A DNA stretch of 64,000 nt from Heloderma charlesbogerti (taxonomy: Eukaryota; Chordata; Lepidosauria; Squamata; Helodermatidae), in contig JANEZZ010000729.1 in the NCBI GenBank assembly GCA_026122225.1, positions 186,001 to 250,000 of the forward strand, read 5' to 3'. This document shows, in pieces, positions 8,995 to 19,270 of this stretch; positions within the stretch are counted from its first letter, which is position 1; every line of letters starts with the position of its first letter. The notes beneath the pieces are model-generated. The model ran no database searches, was not told where the DNA came from, and saw only the letters and a list, made by a program, of their open reading frames with translations. Position numbers and translations under genes: made by a program.

Positions 8995-11253
8995 TTGGGC
9001 ACGGGTAGTCTACGACTTCACCAGATGGTCGACACCGAAATCAGATTGACTACATCCTTTGTAGCAAAAGGTGGCGGACATCTATGCAGTTGGTAAAAAC
9101 AAGACCTGGAGCTGACTGTAGTTCAGATCACGAACTTCTTATTGCACAATTTAGAATCAGACTAAAGAGAATAGGGAAGACCCACAGATCAGTTAGATAT
9201 GAGCTCACTAATATTCCTCATGAATATGCAGTGGAGGTGAAGAATAGATTTAAGGGACAAGATTTAGTAGACAGGGTCCTGGAAGAACTATGGACAGAAG
9301 TTCGCAACATTGTTCAGGAGGCGGCAACAAAACACGTCCCAAAGAAAAAGAAAACCAAGAAGGCAAGATGGCTGTCTGCTGAGACACTGGAAGCAGCCCA
9401 AGAAAGAAGGAAAGCAAAAGGCAACAGTGATAGAGGGAGATATGCCCAATTAAATGCAAAATTCCAGAGGTTAGCCAGAAGAGATAAGGAATTATTTTTA
9501 AACAAGCAATGCGTGGAAGTGGAAGAAGATAATAGAATAGGAAGGACAAGAGACCTCTTCCAGAAAATTAGAAACATCGGAGGTAAACTCCAGGCAAAAA
9601 TGGGTATGATCAAAAACAAAGATAGCAAGGACCTAACAGAAGCAGAAGAGATCAAGAAAAGGTGGCAAGAATATACGGAAGATCTGTATAGGAAGGATAA
9701 TAATATCGGGGATAGATTTGACGGTGTGGTCAGTGAGCTAGAGCCAGACATCCTGAAGAGTGAGGTTGAGTGGGCCTTAAGAAGCATTGCTAATAACAAG
9801 GCAGCAGGAGATGACGGTATCCCAGCTGAACTGTTTAAAATCTTGCAAGATGATACTGTCAAAGTGATGCATGCCATATGCCAGCAAATTTGGAAAACAC
9901 AAGAATGGCCAACAGATTGGAAAAAATCAACCTATATCCCCGTACCAAAAAAGGGAAGCACCAAAGAATGTTCAAACTATCGAACAGTGGCACTTATTTC
10001 ACATGCCAGTAAGGTAACGCTCAAGGTCTTGCAAGGTAGACTCCAGCAATTCATGGAACGAGAACTGCCAGATGTACAAGCTGGGCTTAGAAAAGGCAGA
10101 GGAACTAGAGATCAAATTGCCAGTATCTGCTGGATAATGGAGAAAACCAGGGAGTTTCAGAAAAACATCTATTTCTGTTTTATTGACTATTCTAAAGCCT
10201 TTGACTGTGTGGATCATCACAAATTGTGGCAAGTTCTTGGTGGTATGGGGATACCAAGTCATCTTGTCTGCCTCCTGAGGAATCTGTATAACGACCAAGT
10301 AGCAACGGTAAGAACAGACCACAGATCTGGTTTAAGATTGGGAAAGGAGTACGGCAGGGTTGCATACTCTCACCCTACCTATTCAACCTGTATGCAGAAC
10401 ACATCATGTGACGTGCTGGGCTTGATGAAGCCAAGGCTGGAGTTAAAATCGCTGGAAGAAACATTAACAATCTCCGATATGCAGATGATACCACTTTGAT
10501 GGCTGAAAGTAAGGAGGAGCTGAGGAACCTCATGACGAGGGTGAAAGAAGAAAGTGCAAAAGCTGGGTTGCAGTTAAACCTCAAAAAAACCAAGATTATG
10601 GCAACCAGCTTGATTGATAACTGGCAAGTAGAGGGAGAAATCGTGGAGGCAGTGACAGACTTTGGCTTTCTAGGTGCAAAGATTACTGCAGACGCTGACT
10701 ACAGCCAGGAAATCAGAAGACTTTACTTCTTGGGAGGACAGCAATGACAAATCTTGATAAAATAGCTAAGAGCAGAGACATCACACTGACAACAAAGGTC
10801 CGCATAGTTAAAAGCAATGGTATTCCCCCTAGTAACCTATGGCTGCGAGAGCTGGACCACTGAGCGAAGGAAGATAGATGCTTTTGAACTGTGGTGCTGG
10901 AGGAAAATTCTGAGAGTGCCTTGTACTGCAAGAAGGTCAAACTAGTCCATACTCCAGGAAATAAAGCCAGACTGCTCACTTGAGGGAAAGATATTAAAGG
11001 CAAAACTGAAGTACTTTGGCTAGGTAATGAGAAGACAGGATACGCTGGAGAAGATGCTGATGCTAGGGAAAGTGGAAGGCAAAAGGAAGAGGGGCCGTCC
11101 AAGCGCAAGATGGATGGATGATATTCTGGAGGTGACAGACTTGACCTTGGGGGAGCTGGGGGGAGCGACAGCCAAAAGGAAGCTCTGGCGTGGGCTGGTC
11201 CATGAAGTCATGAAGAGTTGGAAGCGACTGAACGAATAAACAACAACAACATT
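8995..11253 (+). mobile_element. RTE LINE, BovB-related second subfamily
   Basis: Starts near 9010 within the endonuclease domain (the TSPDGRHRNQIDYILCSKRW stretch follows) and runs to an (AAC)n tail at 11240-11253. Sequence and 3' end differ consistently from the two BovB copies at 5922 and 38655. The same subfamily gives the inverted copy at 11397-11912 and the short copy at 51357-51588, so three copies define it within this window. The frame is broken at several points. Confidence 0.88.
9084..10499 (+). pseudogene. RTE endonuclease end and reverse transcriptase, frameshifted
   Basis: The first 411 or so codons read as RTE protein. SDHE of the endonuclease is at residues 14-17, a basic PKKKKTKK linker at 86-93, NYRTVALISHASK at 298-310, and the first catalytic aspartate motif FIDYSKAFDCVDH at 366-378. 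After about residue 413 the protein goes out of frame: the block corresponding to QGCILSP and YADD is read in another frame near 10330-10500. A further open piece continues at 10496-10747, and the C-terminal end is at 11027-11239. At least three frame changes are therefore present. The relic cannot encode an active enzyme. Confidence 0.88.
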
Positions 11254-11396
11254 CATTATTCCACGGCTGGGCAGATACTAGGATTGCAGGATTTACTTTG
11301 TGTGTTTTTCCCCCCTGGAATGCCAAGATCCACCAACTGGTGCAAAAGACACGTATTTAGAATTGAAAAACTGTGAGCCCAGGAATTTGTTTTGAA

Positions 11397-11912
11397 TTGT
11401 TGTTTATACGCTCAGTCGCTTCTGACTCTTTGTGACTTCATGGACCAGCCCATGCCAGAGCTTCCTTTCGGCCGTCGTCACCCCCAGCTCCCCCAAGGTC
11501 GAGTCCATCACCTCCAGAATATCATCCATCCATCTTGCCCTTGTTGGGCCCATCTTCCTTTTGCCTTCCACTTTCCCTAGCATCAGCATCTTCTCCAGGG
11601 TATCCTGTTTTCTCATTATGTGGCCAAAGTACCTCAGTTTTGCCTTTAAGATCATCCCCTCAAGTGCGCAGTCTGGCTTTAATTCCTGGAGTATGGACTG
11701 GTTTGATCTTCTTGCAGTCCAAGGCACTCTCAGAATTTTCCTCCAGCACCACAGTTCAAAAGCATCTATCTTCCTTCACTCAGCCTTCCTTATGGTCCAG
11801 CTCTTGCAGCCATAGGTTACTAGGGGGAATACCATTGCTTTAACTATGCGGACCTTTGTTGTCAGTGTGATGTCTCCGCTCTTCACTATTTTACCAAGAT
11901 TTGTCATACCAG
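11397..11912 (-). mobile_element. RTE LINE 3' end, inverted relative to its neighbour
   Basis: Minus-strand copy of the RTE subfamily at 8995-11253. It covers the last 500 or so bases, from ATGACAAATCTTG to the tail TTGTTGTTTATACG (read on plus). A 107-codon frame (11404-11727) shows WTARRSNQSIL, LMLGKVEGKRK and ARWMDDILEV blocks. It forms a long inverted repeat with 10740-11242, with a spacer of about 150 bases. Confidence 0.88.
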
Positions 11913-11996
11913 AACGGAATGGGGTTCACATTCCTTCCACACAAAAACCAATGCTGGGTTACCCAAGGCTTTCTTCATTTCAGCAGTACAATTTGG

Positions 11997-12130
11997 AGTG
12001 CAATCCTATGCAAGTTTAGATGGAAAAAATTCTTACAACTTCCAGCACTCCCCAGCCAGCTTAGCTGGCTCAGGAATGCTGGGAGTTGTAGGCCTTTTTC
12101 CATCTAAACATGCATAGGATTGCACCCTTA
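11997..12130. mobile_element. palindromic element, family P3 with P1-type core
   Basis: A complete palindrome. The ends AGTGCAATCCTATGCA and TGCATAGGATTGCAC are inverted; next inward are TTTAGATGGAAAAA and TTTTTCCATCTAAA; the core TACAACTTCCAGCACTCC opposes GGAATGCTGGGAGTTGTA. The centre is CCAGCCAGCTTAGCTGG. Confidence 0.85.
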
Positions 12131-13180
12131 GGGTGTGAAAGAGGGGGTTCATTTTGTTGTTACTATTGCTAGACATTTGGGAGTCAGAAATCCAACCCAG
12201 TCTACTGCATATCAACCAGAGATCTTCCAGTCGATCCCAATCTACCCTCTACCTACCCCTGCATTATTTTATACTGTAGAATAAATGCAAGGCTACATAG
12301 AATGTACATCCAAAGATGCTTTCCAAGCAGCCCCACAATTCACAACTAGAACAGTAGCCAAAACAGCCACCAAATGGAAGGCTTTGCTTTTCAAACGCTG
12401 CAGCAGGAGGAGAAACTCTTTTGCAAGGTCAGCCATCTCCAAATTGCATCCCCTTCTGTTCTTCACAAATGAGCCATCCATAACAGGGCTTATCTACAGT
12501 GTAGGCGTACCATGTGGCTTTCCAGAGATTACAGGTCCCCATGGGATTATGCACACTGCCCTGTGGGTGTTGTCTCCTGCTGCTAAAAAAAAATCTGGGT
12601 AGACCGACAACTTTTGCTTCCCTTGGCCAAGTCACATGTGATTCAGGAGATCCATGATCCAGTCGCCTGATAATACACCTCCACCACCCACTGCAAGGCA
12701 ACTATGAGGGCACTTCAATTTTGATGAGAGCAACAGTGTTGTGGGAGGGGATGTTTCACCCTTCACCCCTTGTGGGATTCACAATCTAAAGCCCCCCTCA
12801 CAGCTATTAGATCTGTAGCAGAAAAAAGGATGGGCACACATTTATTTTTTCAGCTACAGTTCTAATAGCTTCATGGGGGGTTATTTAGAAGAGGAAAATG
12901 GCACGCAGGGAGGATTAAACACTTCCTTCCATGGGGCTGCTGCTCCCTAAGGCAGAATTAAAATTTGCTTGTTTTTAAGTCAAGCAATCGAATCATAGGT
13001 CTTCTGCACCATATATGGGTTGGCCATGAAACAGAAGCTCATCTTTCTGGCCCAAACTTTCAAAAAATTCAGATAATCCAAGACTGTGAACTTTGGGTTA
13101 CTGGAAGAGTAGCACTCTGCCTTTAAACTAAGAAACGTTCACATATTAAAAAGTAAAAAACAAACCAAACCAAAAATGGC
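12131..13180. other. unassigned sequence
   Basis: No convincing repeat family or coding exon seen. Open frames here lack resemblance to known proteins. Confidence 0.4.
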
Positions 13181-13184
13181 AATG

Positions 13185-13310
13185 CTGGTCCATGAGGGAA
13201 AACAAAAACAAAATCCACTTGGGCAATACATTTATTAGGACCAACCAAAATGCCACAAAAGTGTGCAAGCTTTTGAATTCTCCAGAACTCTTCAACAAGC
13301 TACATGGCAC
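13185..13310 (+). repeat. interspersed repeat with TTTATTAGGACCAACCAAAA
   Basis: The stretch ATTTATTAGGACCAACC followed by TGTGCAAGCTTTTGAA recurs in related form at 27695-27745. Class unknown. Confidence 0.5.
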
Positions 13311-13529
13311 AAAAAGCAGGGGATGGGGTTAGAAACAGCAAAGTCCAAACATTTGGCCAGATGTTGTGGCTGTGAGGTCTGCAGTTTAGAACCTGTCTCA
13401 AATGTCTAGAATGAATGATAAAATGGAAGTACAAGAGTAGCTTGTGGGAGACCTGTTTTGAGGGAATCCTCACTTTAACACAGCATGTTACTCTCCAGTG
13501 CCTGTTCGGCTGTTTCTGGATAAAAAAAA
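13311..13529. other. unassigned sequence
   Basis: Nothing recognised before the CR1-like copy. Confidence 0.35.
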
Positions 13530-14148
13530 TAACTGGAATACTGTGTACAGTTCTGGTCACCACACCTAAAAAAATATATTGTAGAGCTGGAAAAAGGCCA
13601 GAAAAGGGCAACTAAAATATCAAGGGGCTGGAGCATCTCCCCTATGAGAGAAGGTTACAACAGCTGGGACGGTTTAGCTTGGAAAAAAGGAGGGTGAGGG
13701 GAGACATGATAGAGGTGTACAAAATTATGCACAGTGTGGAGAATTTGGATAGGGAGACATTTTTCTCCCTCTCTCAAAATACGAGAACCCGGGTCATCCC
13801 ATGAAGCTGATTGGTGGGAGATTCAGGGCAGATAAAAGGAAGGACTTGTTCAAACAGCACGTTGTTAGACTATGGCCACCAATTTGGACGGCTTTAAAAG
13901 GGGGTTGGACAAATTCCTGGAGGATAAAGCTGTTGATGGCTACTAGTCCTGATGGCTCTGAGCTACCAGTACCAGAGGAAGTGAGCCTACGTACACCAGC
14001 TACTGGGGAACATGGGTGGGGTGTGCTGTTGCACTCATGTCCTGCTTGTGGGTTCCTGGTCGACAGCTGGCTGGCCACTGTGTGAACAGAATGCTGAACT
14101 AGATGGACCCTGGGCCCTTCCAGCAGGGCCCTTCTTATGTTCTTCACT
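13530..14148 (+). mobile_element. CR1-like LINE 3' end (subfamily B)
   Basis: One of the longest subfamily B copies. It begins at the reverse-transcriptase C-terminal block (CTGTGTACAGTTCTGGTCAC), passes the HPMKLIGGRFRADKRKD block and ends with TTCTTATGTTCTT. The 94-codon frame at 13801-14085 is a fragment in which codons around WNSLP are lost. No active enzyme is encoded. Confidence 0.85.
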
Positions 14149-14704
14149 CAGATTTGTTGGCAGTCGAGCATTAGCAGGGAGCTAGCATATAGGAGTTAGG
14201 ATTTCTGGGATGCTGTGATCAAGGATGTCAGCGCTGCTTCCACACTGACAGATCAGTAGAAGTCTGGCTTTGGGCCTTGAAGGGGCTCAAAGGCTGAGAA
14301 TGGCAAGATCAAAAAGCACCATGAAAGGTAGTAAAACAGAAGCAACTTTGGATGTGCATCCGCCTTTGGGAATGGCAGGTGAAACCTTCAGAAGCAGCCA
14401 GGCTCACTTACACAGGCAGCACCAAGAGGCGATGACTCACAGGAAGTGACATCAGCATTCTTATGAAGATGCCAGCTTCCACTTCCCACGTGACTTTTCC
14501 AGCCATTCCCTGACAGGGAGAACTGGCAGAGGACTGGGTTTCATTGACACACCCAATTCACTTTCTGGAGCATGGCTGGGCAAGCTTAGTTTCTCTTGCA
14601 GAGCAGAGAACCACTCACTTGGTCTGTCCGCTTACACTCCCTGCTTTACTCAGCATACTCTTTTGTTCATTTGGAACAGTACAGTTCAAGATTCCTCAGT
14701 ATCA

Positions 14705-14885
14705 GAGTCACAGGAACATAGGGAGGTGCCTTATACCAAGCCATCTAGCCCAGTATTGCCTACACTGACTGGCAACAATGGCTCTCCAGGGTTTCAGGCA
14801 GGATTCCTTCCTAGCCCTACCTGGAGATGCCGGGGATGGAACCTGGGACCGTCTGCATGCAAAAGTGGTTCAAACTTATGCCCCT
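14705..14885 (-). mobile_element. tRNA-derived SINE (tRNA-Ala-like head)
   Basis: Minus-strand copy. Read on plus: GGAACATAGGGAGGTGCC, CTACACTGACTGGCAAC, then the tRNA part in reverse with GGAACCTGGGACC and CTGCATGCAAAAG, which corresponds to an alanine TGC-type anticodon arm. Same family as 43170, 49068, 49418, 52975 and 62165. Confidence 0.85.
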
Positions 14886-15727
14886 GTCGTACGTTTAGGA
14901 GGACTGTTCACCCTTATCCCAAGTGATGCTTTCCTTTCTTCTTCCGACAATGGCACAGAAGCAAGACGCATGCGAAGAGACTGTCCAACAAACCTGCAGA
15001 GGATGTATATTTGGCTTTCATTACGGGGAATGTTCTCATCTTCAGCTTTTCTCCACACACTTAGCCAGAGTTCTGAGATGTAGTAAAGCCAGTGACTCAG
15101 AGCTAAATTTAAAACGTGCCCCCTGCTTTGTTCAGCTTGTCAGCATCAGGAAATGAATGGGGAGAAAGAGCTTATTACAGACTCCAAGAAAGACATTTAT
15201 CTGCATTGTGCTCAGATTATGCTTTTAGACCACAGTTATATATTTTTCTAAGTTGGAAGAAAGGTTTCAAAACCCCAAAGAGGGGGAAAAACAACAGTAC
15301 ATTCAGGTTTTTCAAAGGTGGCAGGAATTCTTATCCTTTGCTTCGGCATGTGCTAATGCAAATATTCTCAATACGATGACAACTGAGAAGAGGGCTGCCC
15401 ACGCAGCTGGGACCTCTGCATACAGAGTATCACAGAGGCTAGCCCCCTCCAACAAGTCATTACCTCCCTGGTCCTTAATTTGCTGGAAACCTCTCCTTAG
15501 AAGAAGCCTGCTAGAGAAAAGGCCACTGGGGCCAAGCTGCAGAACACCAGGGATTCAAATATGCCCAAAGTGTGCTCAGTTTTGGAGACTGCTTCAAGAA
15601 GCCTTCACAGATAGCCAATTGCCGACTCCAAATTGACCAGGATAATGCTATTATGAGCATTTGGGGAGCAGAGAGTCTCCCCACAGGCATGGACTAAGGG
15701 TGGTAGCAATCAAGATAAACAAAGGGA
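14886..15727. other. unassigned sequence
   Basis: No repeat family recognised. Frames at 15116-15636 are open for 80-130 codons but show no domain. Confidence 0.35.
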
Positions 15728-15810
15728 AGGCTGTAGCTCAATGGTGGACCACATACTATGAATGAGGATTGGCCCATGTCTAATCTCTGGCATGACCTGA
15801 AGGATTGTCT
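15728..15810 (+). mobile_element. tRNA-derived SINE fragment
   Basis: GGCTGTAGCTCAATGGTGG is a tRNA A-box-like start; the B-box region is degraded (CTAATCTCTGGCATG). It abuts an L2 3' end. Confidence 0.55.
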
Positions 15811-16210
15811 CCTCTCATATACACCTGCCTGGACCCTAAGATCGCCTTCAGCGGTCCTTCTCTGGAAGCCCCCACCAAAGGAAGTGAGTGGGTGACTTCT
15901 AAGAGGGCCTTTTCTGTTGTGGCATCACAGTTGTGCAATGAACTTCCCAGAAAGGTGTACTCTTTTCAGCATCAGGTGAAGAAGACCTTATTTTCCCAGG
16001 CATTTTTGTCTTTCAGTTTCTGTTGTTCTGAATCTGTTATTGTATTTTAAATCTTTGCATTGCTGCTAGGTTTTATTTTGGTTTTCATTTTTTATTTTAT
16101 TGTGTAGTTTTACATTTCTTTCATATTGTATTTTATCATTTTGCATTTTAAGGTTTTAATTGCTGCCCAGAAAGCTTCATCTATTAGAAAGGTAATAAAT
16201 AAATAATAAC
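15811..16210 (+). mobile_element. L2-type LINE 3' end
   Basis: C-terminal block (AGGGCCTTTTCTGTTGTGGC, ACAGTTGTGCAATGAAC), then a T-rich UTR and a GGTAATAAATAAATAATAA tail. Frame broken. Confidence 0.75.
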
Positions 16211-16363
16211 CACTTCAAAAAAGGATCAGGTCACAGGAGATGGGGAAAACCTCTGCTGGAGAGCCACTGAGTCATGGCAGTGGGTCAGATGAGCAAATTG
16301 CATGACCTGAAATGAGCCACCTTGCTATGTAATCGCTAAATGGGGATTTCAACCCAGAGAAGA

Positions 16364-16635
16364 ACATACGAACATAAGAAGAGCCCTGCTGGATCAGACC
16401 AAGGGTCCATCTACTCCAGCATTCTGTTCATACAGTGGCCGACCAGCTGCCTTTGAGAAACGCACAAGCAGGACAAGAGCGCAACAGCACCCTCCTGCCC
16501 ATGTTCCCCAGCAACTGGTGTACACAGCCACTTTGCCTCTGATACTGCAGGAAGCACATAGCCATCAGGACTAGCAGCCACTGATAGCCTTCTTCTCCAT
16601 GAATGTGTCCAATCCTCTTTTAAAGCGATCCAAAG
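16364..16635 (-). mobile_element. CR1-like LINE 3' end (subfamily B)
   Basis: Read on plus it starts ACGAACATAAGAAGAGCCC and continues through the shared 3' region to TCTTTTAAAGCGATCC. Truncated soon after. Confidence 0.85.
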
Positions 16636-16688
16636 GCACTCTGTGAAGAAGTATCGGTATGTCAGATCCAATATTTCATCCCCTGGAC

Positions 16689-16828
16689 CGGCCTTCCCCA
16701 ACCTGGTGCCCTCCAGATGTGTTTGGAGTACAGCTCCCATCATCCTCAGCCAACCCACAGAACCTGGGGCTGAGATGATGGGAGTTGTAGTCCCACACAT
16801 CTGGAGGGCTTCATGTTAGGGAAGGTTT
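16689..16828. mobile_element. palindromic hAT-like MITE, family P1, with 8-bp duplication
   Basis: GGCCTTCCCCAACCTGGTG at left, inverted at right as CATGTTAGGGAAGGTTT. Flanks CCCTGGAC (16681-16688) and CCCTGGAT (16829-16836) match at 7 of 8 bases, which supports hAT-type insertion. Confidence 0.82.
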
Positions 16829-17934
16829 CCCTGGATCATGGTTGTTTTCAAGCACCCTTTGGTTTTTAAAGTTTTCATTGCCTACCAAGAAAAACAAGCA
16901 AGAATTCCTATAGCATGAAGACATCCAGTAACATTTTCCCCCACTGGTCTTTGGACACACATCTCAAGATTATGTTGAAAAGCCCATGGCAACTGTGTCA
17001 CCAACTATGTGCTGAACAGGACACAGGAGTAATTAGAAGAGGGGGAATTCAACTTTAATCTTGAGTGGGAGTAACCAAAAACCTATTGGTTCCCCCACCC
17101 CCCCGCAAAACACCAAATTGGCAAATACCTATCTGCAGAGTCACAGACTTCACATCTCAAGAAGAATTTGGAGGAGAATGACTGGGTGGCAAGAAAGCCA
17201 CATTAAGTTGCTAAGCAGAAAGCAAATGACTGTAATCATCTAAAAAGACAGGATACCCACCAGGGACAATAGCTGTGTCTTCAGATGAGTCAGGCCAGTT
17301 GCCACAGGAGGCCAGTTATGCAATACAGGGAGGGAGAGTTGGGAAATGCATCACCAACAGTATGTTTCCGTAAGAGGTCATGTAGGAGGTGGATTTCATG
17401 CTCTCGCTCAAGTATTTATCTTTGTAAAGGCAGGCAAGAGGCCCTTACCTGCCAGAGCAGGTACCTGCCACTTATTTGTAGAAGCGTGCCTATCTCTCTC
17501 AGAAACGGGATCTCAAGAACATGAGAAGCAGGGGAGCGTAATAAAAGTCAACTCCTCCAAAGTGAGCTGGCATTGTAACAACCTTCTGGGCATAACTGTC
17601 CTGCTAGACTAACACTACGGATAGAAGCTAACTTTGCAGACCACTTCGTTCCTTTGCTACCCAGTCACAACCTTTTAGGGCATTGCCAGCAGACATTTAC
17701 TCATTTTTCTCCTCTCTGCAAAGGATGTCTGCATCTCACACTCCACATGAACACTCAATCCCCCCACAATTACAAGTGCATTTTTCTTTGTTTTATTAAA
17801 ATGTTTTTGAACAGCAGGTACTTCCTCCCTTCCACATATGCAATTACACTTGTCTAAAAAATTATTTAAAGAGTGAAATCGATTAGTTAGTCTCGTATAG
17901 TCAGTTTCACCAAAACCCTAGTTCTCACAAACAT
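16829..17934. other. unassigned sequence
   Basis: About 1.1 kb with no recognised repeat or exon. Confidence 0.4.
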
Positions 17935-18169
17935 CAGATGAGGTGGTAAATCTGTGTCTGGACAGTACCACTTCAGATTGCAGTTGGGGACTCCCCTGAT
18001 GGAATGCTCTTCTATGAAAAACAAATCCCTTCTACAAAACAACACTTGCATATCAGGGAGATGGGTTCTAGCTTAGCCTTGACAGAAATTTCCTTTCTGC
18101 ATGTCATCAAGCGAGCCTTCACCTACAGTCTGAAGTGGTACAGTCCAGACAGGATTACCACTTCATCTG
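17935..18169. mobile_element. non-autonomous DNA element with 45-bp terminal inverted repeats
   Basis: The arm 17935-17980 (CAGATGAGGTGGTAAATC to CTTCAGATTG) is inverted at 18126-18169 (CAGTCTGAAG to CTTCATCTG). The inner part is unrelated between arms. No transposase frame. A target duplication was not visible. Confidence 0.75.
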
Positions 18170-18199
18170 TGATCTCTGAGGAATAGGTCAAAATGAACA

Positions 18200-18437
18200 A
18201 GTCTTTTATTTGTTTGTTACATTTATATCCTCTCTTTTCTTCAAGGAGCCCAAGGTGGTATACATGGCCCTCCCCCTCTCCATTTTATCCTCACTACAAC
18301 CCTGTGAGGTAGGATAGGCTGAGAGCCGGTGACTGGCCGAAAGTCACCCAGTGAGCTTCATGGCCAAGTGAGGACCTGAACCCGGGTCTCCCCAGTCACC
18401 GTCCAACACTCAAACCACTACACCACACCGCAAAGCA
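18200..18437 (-). mobile_element. tRNA-derived, MIR-like SINE
   Basis: Minus-strand copy of the family at 60724-60955. Read on plus it shows CCTGTGAGGTAGG, AGTCACCCAGTGAGCTTCATG and GAACCCGGGTCTCC, followed by an A-box-like CTCAAACCACTACACCAC. Confidence 0.85.
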
Positions 18438-18634
18438 GGATGCCTGGGCTTTCACTGCCAGACATACTACTTTGCAGCACTCTGTCATGCTTTATTTACT
18501 GCAACGACAGCTGTAACAAGGCTAACTTGACTTCTTTGGGGGTAGGCAGAGGATGAACAGAGCAAGTATACATGAGCTTCCAAATATTTGTGCCTGGAGC
18601 TTGCTCATAGAATGTCCACCCCCTTAAGTGCAGG
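18438..18634. other. unassigned sequence
   Basis: Nothing recognised. Confidence 0.35.
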
Positions 18635-18765
18635 TCAGCCTCGAACCCTCCAGATACGTTGGACTGCATCCGCCACCATTCCTAGCCAGCATGGCCACTG
18701 ATAAATGATGAATAATGGCAGTCTAACACATGCGGAGGGAACCTGGTTGGGGAAGGTATTCAGAC
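18635..18765. mobile_element. palindromic hAT-like MITE, family P1, degraded
   Basis: Left CTCCAGATACGTTGGACTG and right GGAACCTGGTTGGGGAAGG mark a P1 copy with many changes. Confidence 0.65.
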
Positions 18766-19074
18766 TAGCCCCCTCTAAGATAAGAGAGTCTGGAATCTCT
18801 CCGATCCCATACCTGGAAAGTGTGTAAAATTATCCGTCAACCCTTTTTAAAGCCACAGTGTGCTTGGAATCTGTTCCCCCATCCCCATGTATTTATCGCA
18901 AGGAAAGCTAAGTAAGAGGGAGAGTTCCAAAAAATCTCTCAGCTTGGTTGAACAACAGACCTCAAGAGCACAGGTCAGGCAATGCCAAACAAATAGCCAG
19001 CCTGAACAGTGCAAATTGCTGCACCATTACTGGATTCTCCAGGCATCTTCAAAACAAAAATGAAATATATCAGT

Positions 19075-19165
19075 GGCTGACCACTGGCCATGAAGGATGG
19101 AGCTCATGGGAGTTGAAGTCCAAAATATCTGTTGGGCAACAGGTTGGGGAAGGCTACCTTAACGC
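19075..19165. mobile_element. half copy of a P1-type palindrome
   Basis: Right half only: TGGGAGTTGAAGTCCAAAAT, then CAACAGGTTGGGGAAGG. Confidence 0.65.
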
Positions 19166-19204
19166 TTTGCATGTCAACTTCCCAGTAGCATCGTTTGCTG
19201 CTGC

Positions 19205-19270
19205 TAAAAACAGAAGACTGGACTAGACGGACCTTTGGTCTGGTTCAGCAAGGCACTTGATACTTCTTAA
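19205..19270 (+). mobile_element. short CR1-like 3' tip (subfamily B)
   Basis: AGACTGGACTAGACGGACC and TTTGGTCTGGTTCAGCAAGG correspond to the 3' tip of the subfamily B elements. Confidence 0.55.

Noticed and set aside
9314..9877. 187-codon minus frame
   Set aside because: Antisense shadow of the RTE reading frame; leucine/serine-rich without a domain.
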